Shown here: positions 25,589 through 34,565 of the stretch, piece by piece
Position numbering within the stretch: position 1 is the first letter of the stretch
How the letters are laid out: each line of letters begins with the position of its first letter
Source: Streptomyces sp. NBC_00557
GTDB lineage: Bacteria > Actinomycetota > Actinomycetes > Streptomycetales > Streptomycetaceae
NCBI RefSeq assembly: GCF_036345995.1
Contig: NZ_CP107796.1
Span: 7,874,001-7,938,000 of the forward strand
Length of the DNA: 64,000 bases
Reading direction: 5' to 3'
Translations under genes and position numbers: made by a program
Notes under the pieces: generated by a model
What the model was told of the DNA's origin: nothing
What the model saw: only the letters and a program-made list of their open reading frames with translations
Database searches by the model: none

Positions 25589-25787
25589 CACAGCTGCCAA
25601 CCGCCGGGTCGTAGAGGCAGGTTCGGCCGGCGTCCAGCTCTCCCACGAGGCCCCGCGCGGGCACATCCCGGACCGCAGATCGCCCTGGGAGAGATCAGCC
25701 AGGACAGCGCCTCCGTCCTGCCCGCCGTTGCTGTCGGTGAGGTGTCCCGCGGCGGTTGGTGGCGCCGTGCCGGGGCACTCTTCGGCC

Positions 25788-26660
25788 ATGGAGGACAGCC
25801 GGCCGACCCGCCCACCGATCCTCGCCTTCGTCCTGGGAGGCGGTGGGGCGCTCGGGGCGTACGAGGTCGGCATGCTGAAGGCGCTCTTCGCCGCCGGCGT
25901 GCACCCGGATCTCGTCGTCGGCACCTCCGTCGGCGCGATCAACGGCGCCGCCGTCGCGGCCGACCCCTCGGCCGCGACGGTGACCCGGCTCGCCGACCTG
26001 TGGACCGGCCTGGGACGCGCAGGCGTGTTCTCCGGATCGCTGCTCGGGCGGCTGGGCACCGCCGTGCGCAGCGGCACCCACCTGTACCAGCCCACACCGC
26101 TGCGGGAACTGCTCTGCTCCCACCTTCCGGTCACGCGTATCGAGGATCTGGCCCTGTCGTTCCAGTGCGTCGCGGCGAACATCGAGCGGGCCGCCGAGCA
26201 CTGGTTCGCCGCCGGGCCGCTGGTGGACGCCGTGCTGGCCTCGTGCGCGGTGCCCGGGCTGCTGCCGCCCGTACGGCTCGACGGCGAGCACTTCGTCGAC
26301 GGCGGCCTGGTCAACAGCATCCCCGTCGGCCGCGCGGTGGCCCTGGGCGCGACCGAGGTCTACGTCCTGCAGGTCGGCCGAGTCGAGCGAGCCCTCTCCC
26401 CTCCGCGGGCTCCCTGGCAGGTGGCACTGGTGGCGTTCGAGATCGCTCGCAGGCACCGGTTCGCCCGCGACATGGCCGACCTGCCGCCCGGCGTCACGGT
26501 CCGCGTGCTGCCGTCGGGTTCGGCCCCCGAGGAGGGCACCACGCTCCGGCAGCTGCGCCACCGCACCTTCGGCCGGACCGCCGAGCGCATCGAGCGTGCC
26601 TACGCTGCCTCCTCCCGGTACCTCGAGACCGCGCTGAGCGCGGCCGACGACGCGCCATGA
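25788..26660 (+). CDS. Patatin-like phospholipase
   Basis: 290 residues from ATG 25788; an upstream GTG-type extension to 25728 is not family-like. Patatin motifs in order: GGGGALGAYEVG (oxyanion loop), GTSVGAINGA (nucleophile Ser in GxSxG) and the catalytic Asp in VDGGLVNSIPV. It should remove acyl groups from phospholipids by a Ser-Asp dyad. No signal peptide. Its stop overlaps the ATG of the next gene (ATGA), a putative acyltransferase, so the pair may deacylate and reacylate lipids. Confidence 0.88.
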   Translation: MEDSRPTRPPILAFVLGGGGALGAYEVGMLKALFAAGVHPDLVVGTSVGAINGAAVAADPSAATVTRLADLWTGLGRAGVFSGSLLGRLGTAVRSGTHLYQPTPLRELLCSHLPVTRIEDLALSFQCVAANIERAAEHWFAAGPLVDAVLASCAVPGLLPPVRLDGEHFVDGGLVNSIPVGRAVALGATEVYVLQVGRVERALSPPRAPWQVALVAFEIARRHRFARDMADLPPGVTVRVLPSGSAPEEGTTLRQLRHRTFGRTAERIERAYAASSRYLETALSAADDAP

Positions 26661-27721
26661 GCATGACGGGCGTGGACCGAAGACGCGCGACGAGGCCGGC
26701 CGGCGTCGCGGTCACCGTACTGCGCCGCACGACCACCACCGCGCTGCTGCTCGGGCTCGTCCCCGCGGCGACCGCGCTCCTGGTCGCGGCGGGCGTGCTC
26801 TGCGCGCCGGTGTCGCTCGCCACGCGCGGCCCGTGGAGACCGGTACGCATCACCGCCTTCGTCCTCCTGTACCTCCTGGTGGACCTGTCCGGGCTGGTGG
26901 CAGCCGCCGGTCTGTGGTTCCGGCGGCTGCCCGACCGGCGCAACCGTCGTCAGCGGCGCACCGCGGACGCGTTCGCCCTGCTGGAGCGGCTGCTACGGCT
27001 GCTGCGACGCGCGGGCGAGCAGGTCTTCGGACTCCGGGTCCAGGTGACACCCCCGCTGCCGGGCGAGAAGGGACACACGGCGGCGCCCGTCCTGATCCTG
27101 GCGCGGCACGCCGGGGTCGGCGACTCCTTCCTGCTGCTTCAGACCTTGCTCAGCGACGCCGGACTGCGACCCCACACCGTCCTGAAGCGGACCCTGCGCG
27201 CGGACCCCGCTCTGGACGTCCTCATCGGACGGGTCCCGCACTGCTTCCTCCCACCCCGCCACGGCCGGGCGGCGCAGGAGGCGATCGCCGAGCTGGCGGC
27301 CGGGCTCGGCCCGGGCGACGCCCTGGTGATCTTTCCGGAGGGCGGCAACTTCACACCGCGCCGCCGCCGACGCGTGATCGCCTCGCTGCGCCGCCGGGGC
27401 CTGCCGCGCCGGGCGTCCCGCGCCGAACGGATGCACCATGTCCTGCCGCCCCAGGACACCGGTGCCCTCGCCGCACTCGCCGCCGCACCCACAGCCGACG
27501 TGGTGTTCGTCGCCCACACCGGCCTCGACGTCCTCCACTCGGCCCGCACCGTGTGGAGCAGGCTGCCGTTGCGCGAGAGCGTGCGGGCCCGCTGGTGGCG
27601 CATCCCCGCGCACCGCGTCCCCCCGGACGACGACGCCCGCAGCGACTGGCTGCTCGGCCAGTGGACGAGCGTCGACCACTGGATCGCCGCCCACGCCGAC
27701 CCGGGCGCGACACATGCCTGA
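26657..27721 (+). CDS. Membrane acyltransferase, lysophosphatidate-acyltransferase-like
   Basis: 354 residues, start codon overlapping the patatin stop. Two hydrophobic helices lie near residues 25-50 and 65-90. The PlsC-like domain then shows ARHAGVGDSFLL (the HxxxxD catalytic motif) and FPEGGNFTPRRR (the FPEG block that binds glycerol phosphate). It is expected to transfer an acyl chain from acyl-CoA or acyl-ACP to a lysophospholipid or similar alcohol at the inner membrane face. Coupling with the patatin gene suggests a lipid remodelling cycle. Confidence 0.82.
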   Translation: MSMTGVDRRRATRPAGVAVTVLRRTTTTALLLGLVPAATALLVAAGVLCAPVSLATRGPWRPVRITAFVLLYLLVDLSGLVAAAGLWFRRLPDRRNRRQRRTADAFALLERLLRLLRRAGEQVFGLRVQVTPPLPGEKGHTAAPVLILARHAGVGDSFLLLQTLLSDAGLRPHTVLKRTLRADPALDVLIGRVPHCFLPPRHGRAAQEAIAELAAGLGPGDALVIFPEGGNFTPRRRRRVIASLRRRGLPRRASRAERMHHVLPPQDTGALAALAAAPTADVVFVAHTGLDVLHSARTVWSRLPLRESVRARWWRIPAHRVPPDDDARSDWLLGQWTSVDHWIAAHADPGATHA

Positions 27722-27863
27722 GGTACGGCGACGTCGGCGGCCGGCGTCTCCGGCTGCAGGCGCCCGCGTGCGGCCGGTCGTACGCGTACGCCCCGGAGCG
27801 TGCCGTCGGGCCGATGACAAACCAGTGGCGTCTCCAGGGACGCGCCCCATAGCTTGTGCGTCC

Positions 27864-28691
27864 GTGACCGACGATCCGAGGACACCCCCGAAACGACCCG
27901 GCCTCGGCCGGGTGTTCAACGAGGTGGCGGAGCTCTACGACCGCGTCCGCCCGGGACACCCCGACGAACTCTTCGCGGACCTGTGCGCCCTCACCGGCCT
28001 GGACGAGAGATCGTCGGTGCTGGAGGTCGGCTGCGGTACCGGTCAGGCGACGCGCTCCCTGGCGGCGCTGGGATGCTCGGTGACCGCCGTAGAGCCGGGA
28101 CGGGTGATGGCCGCACTCGCCCGTCGGCGTGTCGCCTCCTTCCCCAACGTCGGCATCGAGACATCGACGTTCGAGGAGTGGGACGACCGCGGGCGGCGTT
28201 TCGGCGTTCTCGCGGCCGCGTCGTCATGGCACTGGGTCGACCCGTCGACCGGCTGGCAGCGGGCGCACGAGGTGCTCCATCCCGGAGGCTGGATGGCGTT
28301 GCTCGGCAACGTCGTCGTCCGCCGGCCGGGAGAGCCGGAGGTCTACGCCGAGACCGCCGACCTGCACGAGCGCTTCTGCCCCGGGAACCCCGACTGGGGT
28401 CATCCGCCCCTGGAGGCCGACGTGCGCGCCACCGGCGAGGGCTGGGGCCTGGTCGACGATCCCGGAGAACTGTTCGGCCCGACGATCGTGCGCTGGTATC
28501 CCACCGTCCAGTGGTTCGACGGAGACGGTTTCGCCGATCTCCTCCGGTCGACATCGCTGTACCGCAAGCTCGACCGCGACGTCCGCGAGCCCCTGCTCGA
28601 CGCCATCGCCGAGCGCGTCCGCACCCGGCTGGGCGACCGAGTCCCGCGCCGCTACCTCAGCGTCTTGCGGGTCGGCCGGCGCGCCGGCTGA
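27864..28691 (+). CDS. SAM-dependent methyltransferase (class I)
   Basis: 275 residues from GTG 27864, with no ribosome site, so possibly leaderless. Motif I SVLEVGCGTGQATR binds SAM; VTAVEPG is the acidic loop after strand 2; SWHWVDPSTGW and LHPGGWMALLG match the Methyltransf_11/25 family. The N-terminus VFNEVAELYDRVRPGHP is typical of this group. The acceptor molecule is unknown. It is 142 bases downstream of the acyltransferase gene and may belong to the same unit or start independently. Confidence 0.85.
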   Translation: MTDDPRTPPKRPGLGRVFNEVAELYDRVRPGHPDELFADLCALTGLDERSSVLEVGCGTGQATRSLAALGCSVTAVEPGRVMAALARRRVASFPNVGIETSTFEEWDDRGRRFGVLAAASSWHWVDPSTGWQRAHEVLHPGGWMALLGNVVVRRPGEPEVYAETADLHERFCPGNPDWGHPPLEADVRATGEGWGLVDDPGELFGPTIVRWYPTVQWFDGDGFADLLRSTSLYRKLDRDVREPLLDAIAERVRTRLGDRVPRRYLSVLRVGRRAG

Positions 28692-28937
28692 GACGGGGCG
28701 AGGAGACGGACGCGCGCTGATCCCAGCCGGTGATCCCGACGATCCGTTGCTGACGCGAGCCGACCGAGGCGTGGGCCCTCAGCCGGGAGCGACGGCAAGC
28801 GAGTGCAAGCGCCTTGCACGGCCGGGAGGCGCGTACGGCCGGCCATGTGAGCTGTCCCGGCATGCCGCCAAGCCGGCCGGGCTGCTGCGCGTCGAGGCCG
28901 TCAACCGTCACCGGACGGATCCGCCCCTGGGCGGTGT

Positions 28938-30017
28938 TCACCAGCTGATGCCGGCCGCCACCGGCAGGTGGTCGCTCCCGGTGGCCGGCAGCAGCCAGGA
29001 GCTCTTCGGCTGCACGCCCTTGACCAGGATCTGGTCGATCCGGGCCACCGGGAACCGTGCCGGCCAGGTGAAGCCGAAACCGTTGCCGGCGGCGTCCTGG
29101 GTCGAGCGCAGGTGCGAGGTGAGGCCGGCCAAGGCGCGGTCGTCCAGGGTGCCGTTCAGGTCGCCGAGGAGCACCATCCGCTTGCTCGGGTCGGCGGCGA
29201 CGGCCTTGCCGAGCGTCTGCGCGCTCATGTTCCGCGAGGCCGTCCAATAACCCGTTCTCGGAGTCACCCGGACGGATCCCAGGTGGGCCACATACACCGT
29301 CAGCGGGCCGTGGCTCGTGGAGACCGTGGTGCGCAGCGCCCGGTTCGGGGCCATCTTGGCGTCGGCCGTTTTGGTGGCCGCCAGCGGTCCGTAGTCCACG
29401 ATGTCGATCGGCCGGGTGTCCGACAGCGGCAGCTTGCTCCACAGCCCGATCGTGCCCTGCACCGTGTGATAGGGGTACGCCTTCGCCAGCTCCTTCTCGT
29501 ACGTGCCCGTGGCCCGCGGGGTCAGCTCCACCAGGGCCAGCAGGTCCGTGCCGGAGGCGGCCAGATCGCGGGCGGTGCGGACCGGGTCGGGGTTGTCGGC
29601 GTCGACGTTCTGTTCGGCCACGGTGAGGTCGCTGCCCGGGTGGGACTTGTCACCGAGCAGCCCGCCGAACAGGTTCAGCCAGACCGCCACCGGCAGCAGG
29701 AGCGCGACGACCGCGGAGGCGGAGCGGCGCCACAGCGCCCCGGCCAGCAGCACGGGGATGAACAGGCCGAACCACGGCAGGAAAGTCTCCACCAGACTGC
29801 CGGCGTTCCCGATCCCCTGGTTCGGGATCTTCGCGTGCAGCAGCAGGAGCAGCCCGAGCAGCAGCGCGAGCGCCGCGAGCACCGGACCCCGTTTCCAGGG
29901 GCCCGGCCGGGAGGCGGCGCGCATGGTCCGGCGGACGCGCTCGCGCCAGGCGCCGGCGCCGGTAACCCGGCGCGACGCGCCGCCCTGCCCCGTCTCCGCC
30001 GTGTCCACCTGCGTCAC
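28938..30017 (-). CDS. Membrane-anchored endonuclease/exonuclease/phosphatase-family protein
   Basis: 359 residues if started at GTG 30017, six bases after GGTGAG; an upstream in-frame GTG is possible. About 50 basic residues are followed by three hydrophobic helices (PVLAALALLLGLLLLLHA and two more up to residue 130), then an EEP domain outside the membrane: TVAEQNVDADN, LLALVELTP, YVAHLGSV, VLLGDLNGT and GSDHLPVAA, which hold the metal ligands and catalytic His. Such proteins cleave phosphodiesters of nucleic acids or lipids. It is divergent from a CutRS-like two-component system, 237 bases away, which may control it. Confidence 0.8.
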   Translation of the reverse strand: MTQVDTAETGQGGASRRVTGAGAWRERVRRTMRAASRPGPWKRGPVLAALALLLGLLLLLHAKIPNQGIGNAGSLVETFLPWFGLFIPVLLAGALWRRSASAVVALLLPVAVWLNLFGGLLGDKSHPGSDLTVAEQNVDADNPDPVRTARDLAASGTDLLALVELTPRATGTYEKELAKAYPYHTVQGTIGLWSKLPLSDTRPIDIVDYGPLAATKTADAKMAPNRALRTTVSTSHGPLTVYVAHLGSVRVTPRTGYWTASRNMSAQTLGKAVAADPSKRMVLLGDLNGTLDDRALAGLTSHLRSTQDAAGNGFGFTWPARFPVARIDQILVKGVQPKSSWLLPATGSDHLPVAAGISW

Positions 30018-30254
30018 TCGTCGCTCACCGCTGGCCACTGTCGGTTTCCTGCCGGTCGAGCGTCCGGGAACCGTCGCTTCCGGGCGCGGTTCGTCATTTC
30101 GCCCGGTGGGAAGGAGCCGGTGAATCCGGTGGGGCGTTGTTCGTCCTGAGGGCGCTGCTTGGTGCATGCCGCAAGTCAACGCGGCCTGGCGTTGCCGGGG
30201 AGTATCCGTTTTCCGATACGTCGACGATATGTGTTGGCTTGTAGCATCACCTGC

Positions 30255-30944
30255 ATGCGTGTGCTGATCGTCGAGGACGAACCCTATATGGCAGAAGCCA
30301 TTCGCGACGGCCTGCGCCTGGAAGCGATCGCGGCCGATATCGCGGGAGACGGCGACACCGCTCTGGAACTGCTCAGCACGAACGCCTACGACATCGCCGT
30401 ACTCGACCGCGATATCCCCGGACCTTCCGGAGACGAGGTCGCCAAACGCATCGTCGCCTCCCGAAGCGGCATGCCGATCCTCATGCTCACCGCGGCCGAC
30501 CGTCTCGACGACAAGGCCTCCGGGTTCGAACTCGGCGCCGACGACTACCTCACCAAGCCTTTCGAACTCCGTGAACTCGCGCTCAGGCTCCGGGCACTCG
30601 ACCGCCGACGCGCCCACCACAGGCCTCCCGTGCGGGAGATCGCAGGGCTGCGGCTGGACCCGTTCCGCAGAGAGGTCTACCGGGACGGTCGCTATGTCCC
30701 GCTGACCAGAAAGCAGTTCGCGGTGCTCGAAATCCTCGTCGCCGCAGAGGGCGGTGTCGTCAGCGCCGAGGAACTCCTGGAACGCGCGTGGGACGAGAAC
30801 GCCGACCCGTTCACCAACGCCGTGCGCATCACGGTCTCGGCCCTGCGCAAGCGGCTCGGTGAACCGTGGATCATCGCCACCGTGCCGGGCGTCGGCTACC
30901 GCATCGAAACGCCGCCAGAACACGAGGGAGCCGGGCGTGGATAG
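30255..30944 (+). CDS. OmpR-family response regulator, CutR-like
   Basis: 229 residues from ATG 30255. The receiver domain has the acidic pair (VEDE), phospho-acceptor Asp51 (VLDRDIP) and the Lys in LTKPF. The C-terminal winged helix (LTRKQFAVLEIL; VRITVSALRKRLG; TVPGVGYRIE) is OmpR/PhoB type. The VLDRDIPGPSGDEVAKRIV block is very like Streptomyces CutR. The promoter space holds GTATC-N8-GATAC (about 30204). The gene overlaps the kinase gene by eight bases. Confidence 0.9.
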   Translation: MRVLIVEDEPYMAEAIRDGLRLEAIAADIAGDGDTALELLSTNAYDIAVLDRDIPGPSGDEVAKRIVASRSGMPILMLTAADRLDDKASGFELGADDYLTKPFELRELALRLRALDRRRAHHRPPVREIAGLRLDPFRREVYRDGRYVPLTRKQFAVLEILVAAEGGVVSAEELLERAWDENADPFTNAVRITVSALRKRLGEPWIIATVPGVGYRIETPPEHEGAGRG

Positions 30945-32031
30945 GGCACCCGGGTTGAGCGTACGCGCGAAACTCACCCTCAGCTACGCCGGGTTCCTCA
31001 TGCTTGCCGGCGCTCTCCTGCTCGCGGCGGTGTGGGTTTTTCTCCTGCGTTACGTCCCCGAACGCGCGCTCATCGTGTCCGCCGGCACCCCGACCCATGG
31101 TGTTTTTCCCGTACGGTCCAACCTCCTGCGTGTTTTCGCTCCGCGGGCAGCCGAAGTCCTGGCATTCCTGCTGGCATTCGGTCTGCTGGGCGGATGGATT
31201 CTCGCCGGCCGCATGCTGGCCCCCCTGACCCGCATCACGGATGCCACCCGGCTGGCGACGAACGGAACACTCTCCCACCGGATCCGGCTGCCCGGCCGCA
31301 AGGACGAGTTCCGTGAACTCGCCGACGCCTTCGACGCGATGCTCGCCCGGCTCGAAGCGCATGTCGACGAACAGAAGAGATTCGCCGCCAACGCCTCGCA
31401 CGAGCTGCGGACACCACTGGCGATCTCCAAGGCGCTTCTCGACGTGGCCCGCACCGATCCGGACCGCGACACCGGGGACGTCATCGACCGCCTCCACACC
31501 GTCAACGCCCGGGCGATCGACCTCACCGAGGCACTGCTCCTGCTCAGCCGCGCAGAACAGCGGTCCTTCACCAGGGAACCCGTCGACCTGTCCCTGATGG
31601 CGGAAGAGGCCGCCGAAACACTGCTCCCCCTCGCGGAAAAGCACGGCGTCCGCGTCGAGACCGGCGGAGACATCGCCCCCGCGACCGGATCGCAGGCGCT
31701 CCTGCTGCAGCTGACCACGAACCTCGTGCACAACGCGATCGTCCACAACCTGCCGGAACAGGGCACCGTGTGGGTCACCACCAGCGTCCGCCCCGAGACC
31801 GTGGTCCTCACCGTCGAGAACACCGGCGAGAAGCTCACCCCGCAGCAGGTCTCCACGTTCACCGAACCGTTCCGGCGCGGCACCGAGCGCGTACACACCG
31901 ACCACGCGGGCGTCGGCCTCGGCCTGGCGATCGTCAGGACCATCACCCACGCACACGACGGGACACTCACCCTCACACCGCGCGCCACCGGCGGGCTTCG
32001 CGCCACGGTGGAACTACCGCGAAAGCAATGA
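30937..32031 (+). CDS. Sensor histidine kinase, CutS-like
   Basis: 364 residues from GTG 30937, preceded by GGGAG and overlapping the regulator gene. Two membrane helices (about 17-38 and 71-90) flank a short extracytoplasmic loop of some 30 residues. Next come HAMP, the HisKA box ASHELRTPLA with His155, an N box (LTTNLVHNAIVHN) and the G box GVGLGLAIV. The loop is too small for a folded ligand domain, so sensing is probably of the envelope or of a partner membrane protein. The cognate regulator is directly upstream. Confidence 0.9.
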   Translation: MDRAPGLSVRAKLTLSYAGFLMLAGALLLAAVWVFLLRYVPERALIVSAGTPTHGVFPVRSNLLRVFAPRAAEVLAFLLAFGLLGGWILAGRMLAPLTRITDATRLATNGTLSHRIRLPGRKDEFRELADAFDAMLARLEAHVDEQKRFAANASHELRTPLAISKALLDVARTDPDRDTGDVIDRLHTVNARAIDLTEALLLLSRAEQRSFTREPVDLSLMAEEAAETLLPLAEKHGVRVETGGDIAPATGSQALLLQLTTNLVHNAIVHNLPEQGTVWVTTSVRPETVVLTVENTGEKLTPQQVSTFTEPFRRGTERVHTDHAGVGLGLAIVRTITHAHDGTLTLTPRATGGLRATVELPRKQ

Positions 32032-32064
32032 AGGCAGGGTCCTCTCGTTGCAGGACAAGCCTTC
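32030..32064. terminator. Bidirectional terminator between kinase gene and operon end
   Basis: GAAGGC...GCCTTC outside and GTCCT...AGGAC inside, loop of 8 bases. The stem overlaps the stop codons of both convergent genes (TGA at 32029-32031, and the stop of the minus-strand decarboxylase at 32063-32065). Confidence 0.65.
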
Positions 32065-33718
32065 AGTGGGCCTTCCAGTTCGCATTGTCCGGAATCGTCT
32101 TGTCAGGCACTCGCACCTGGATGATGGACGGGCCGCCGGAGTTCTCGAGCGCACCCTCGACGGCATCGCTCAGCTCCCTGTACGTGCCGACTTCCCATCC
32201 CTGGCAGCCGAAGACGTCGGCCAGCTTGCTGTACTCCCACCGGTGCAGCAGGCAGGGCTTGTAGAACGGCTCCTCGGAATGGAACACCGCCGCGTCGGCC
32301 AGCCACTGCTCCACCGCGTACACGCCGTTGTCGATGACGAAGATGATCGGGTCGAGCCCGAACCGGGTCTGTGTCGAGAGGCACTGGGCGGTCATCTGGA
32401 AACCGCCGTCCCCCGAAAACACCATCACCTTGTGGCCGGGACCCTTTGCCAGGCAGATGCCCGTCGCAGCGGGCCCGCTGTAACCGATCGACGAGTAGGA
32501 CGACTGAACGATGAACCCTCCTGGGCTGGGGATGTCGAGAAGCAGGCTCCCGAAGTAGTTCATGCTCGCGTCGGCGCTGACGATGGTGTTCCTGTCGATG
32601 TACTGCTGGATGTGGTTGTAGAACCCCTGGTACGTGATGGCTTCGGCCTCGCCCACGGCCGGCACACTGCGAGCCGGCCTTTCCGGCAGTTTGCGCTCCT
32701 TGGGCGCGATCTTCTCCGCCAGGATGCCGTCGATCAGGTGCTCAAGCGCGACCTGGCCGCCGAAGTACGTTCCGAACTTGACCGCGTCGAAGGACGCGAA
32801 CGCGGTCTTGCCGTAATCGGGATCCCAGCCCAGGGAGTTGATGTCCGTCAGCCACACGCCGAGGGCCAGTATGAAGTCGGAGGCGTCGGCCAGATCCGTC
32901 ACGGTGGTCGATGACGCCTGGCCGTCGAGGACGCCGACGAAGAGCGCATCGTCCTCGGAAAGGACGGACTTGCTGAGGAGTTCCGTGACGAACGGGACGT
33001 TCAGTTGCTGGATCAGGCTCATGGCCTTGTCCTGAAGGCCGAGCCGGTCGATCTCCACGCCGAGCCATATGAGTGGGTTCTCGGCGCTTTCGAGCTGTGC
33101 GGAGATCCGTGCGACCGACTGCTGCAGGCTGGTCTCGTCCGACAGGGTCCGGGCCGGCTTCAGCGTGCCCCTCGGCGGCTCGCACTCCAGGTCGACCATG
33201 TCCTGGAGCAGCTCGACATAGATCGGGCGCCGTTCGGTGATGCACTGGGTCAGCGCGTAATCTATCAGCGTCGGGGCCAGGTCCGGATTGTCGATCCTTA
33301 CGGCTGCCACGGTCAGGTTCTCGAACGACTGAAGATCCGTCTGGCGCCCGCTGATGAAGTGGTGCGCGCTGTAGCCGGTCTGCTCGAAGGTGATGGTCTT
33401 CTTCACGCTCGGCGTGCCGTTGATCAGCACGAGCGGCACCTTCTCGACATAAGCGCCGGCGACCGCGTTCACCGCACACAAGGCGCCTGCCGAGTAGGTG
33501 ACGCAGAGCGCGCCGATTCCCTTCAGCCTCGCGTAGCCGTCCGCCGCGTAGCCGGCGTTCACCTCGTTGACTTCCTCGACGATCTGAACGCCGCTCGGCG
33601 CGACGTAGTGGTTCAGCCACTGGATGGAATAGTCACCCGCGATGGCGAAGAGGTGGTCCAACCCGAGTTGGCGGAGCCGGTCCACCAGGTACCGTCCTAC
33701 AGTGCAGCCCTCGTTCAT
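32063..33718 (-). CDS. ThDP-dependent 2-oxo acid decarboxylase (pyruvate/indolepyruvate decarboxylase type)
   Basis: 551 residues, ATG 33718 with GGAGGTG eight bases upstream. The N-terminal domain has EVNEVNAGYAADGYAR with the ThDP-activating Glu and GYSAHHFISGRQTD with the adjacent His pair used by true decarboxylases. The C-terminal domain has GDGGFQMTAQ, with FVIDNGVYAVE completing the ThDP-Mg GDG...N motif. It should cleave CO2 from a 2-oxo acid to give an aldehyde. It is the last gene of a seven-gene operon, 19 bases after the hydrolase gene, and codes with slightly less GC bias than its surroundings. The substrate is probably a product of the upstream sugar enzymes; inference. Confidence 0.88.
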   Translation of the reverse strand: MNEGCTVGRYLVDRLRQLGLDHLFAIAGDYSIQWLNHYVAPSGVQIVEEVNEVNAGYAADGYARLKGIGALCVTYSAGALCAVNAVAGAYVEKVPLVLINGTPSVKKTITFEQTGYSAHHFISGRQTDLQSFENLTVAAVRIDNPDLAPTLIDYALTQCITERRPIYVELLQDMVDLECEPPRGTLKPARTLSDETSLQQSVARISAQLESAENPLIWLGVEIDRLGLQDKAMSLIQQLNVPFVTELLSKSVLSEDDALFVGVLDGQASSTTVTDLADASDFILALGVWLTDINSLGWDPDYGKTAFASFDAVKFGTYFGGQVALEHLIDGILAEKIAPKERKLPERPARSVPAVGEAEAITYQGFYNHIQQYIDRNTIVSADASMNYFGSLLLDIPSPGGFIVQSSYSSIGYSGPAATGICLAKGPGHKVMVFSGDGGFQMTAQCLSTQTRFGLDPIIFVIDNGVYAVEQWLADAAVFHSEEPFYKPCLLHRWEYSKLADVFGCQGWEVGTYRELSDAVEGALENSGGPSIIQVRVPDKTIPDNANWKAH

Positions 33719-33737
33719 GGTGGGGACACCTCCGTGG

Positions 33738-34565
33738 TCAGTAGTCGCTCGCGCCGCCGAACAGCCGGGGCATGTAAATGTCGAAGATCCCCGGGCACTT
33801 GCGTTCCGGGTACCGCTGCAGCATGAAGTTCTTGAAGGCGTCGTCCGTCAGCCCATTGCCGATCGCCTGCCGGGCGGCAGCAAGGTACTCGATGTTGCGC
33901 GCCACTTCGTTCTTGTCGGCCGGCAGGCCGTGGCCCGGCATGAACAGCTCGTAGTCCGACACCAGCATCTTCTGCAGCACGCGCATCCAGTGGTCCATGT
34001 GCTTCGTCAGGTACAGATGGGTGCCGCTGTAGACCAGGTCCTGAGTGAAGTACACGCCTGTGTCGGGAAGCCTGATGGTGAGGTGGTAGTCGATCTCGGT
34101 GTCCGTCACCCGGTCGAAGACGTACCTGACCCCGTCGATCGTCTCTTCACCGGGCCTGGCGACTTCCTTGGGAACGACGATGCGCTCCGGGGCGAGGTCG
34201 CCGAGTTTCCAGTGGTCGCTCCTCGATTCTTCCCCGTGCTCCTGGATGAAGGTCATGGTCTCGGACAACGCGTAGACCGTGATGTCGGTGAACGCAGTCC
34301 CCACGCCGAACCAGTGGTCGGGGTGCCGATGAGAGAGGTACAGCCTTTCGATCGGCTTGCCCAGGCTGTCGGCGTAGTCCCTGAACGCCCTCGCATAGGG
34401 GACGAGGAACTGTCCGTCGACGAGGACGAGCTGGTTCCGGGTTTCTATGATGTGCGTGGCGTTCGCGATGTTGCTGTACGCGAAGGACGCGACGAAGGTG
34501 TGGATGCGGACATCGTCCGTCTGCTTCACGACCATGGCGATGGGATCTGACACCTGGGCTAGCAT
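33738..34565 (-). CDS. Metallo-beta-lactamase-fold hydrolase
   Basis: 275 residues. Its ATG (34565) overlaps the stop of the preceding gene (ATGCTAG). Seen: LVLVDGQFLVPY, then YLSHRHPDHWFG with the HxHxDH zinc motif, YFTQDLVYSG and the late His in MPGHGLP. These are the zinc ligands of MBL hydrolases. The family covers lactonases, thioesterases and glyoxalase II. A lactonase opening a sugar lactone made by the operon's flavoprotein would fit the context, but the sequence alone does not decide. No signal peptide. Confidence 0.82.
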   Translation of the reverse strand: MLAQVSDPIAMVVKQTDDVRIHTFVASFAYSNIANATHIIETRNQLVLVDGQFLVPYARAFRDYADSLGKPIERLYLSHRHPDHWFGVGTAFTDITVYALSETMTFIQEHGEESRSDHWKLGDLAPERIVVPKEVARPGEETIDGVRYVFDRVTDTEIDYHLTIRLPDTGVYFTQDLVYSGTHLYLTKHMDHWMRVLQKMLVSDYELFMPGHGLPADKNEVARNIEYLAAARQAIGNGLTDDAFKNFMLQRYPERKCPGIFDIYMPRLFGGASDY

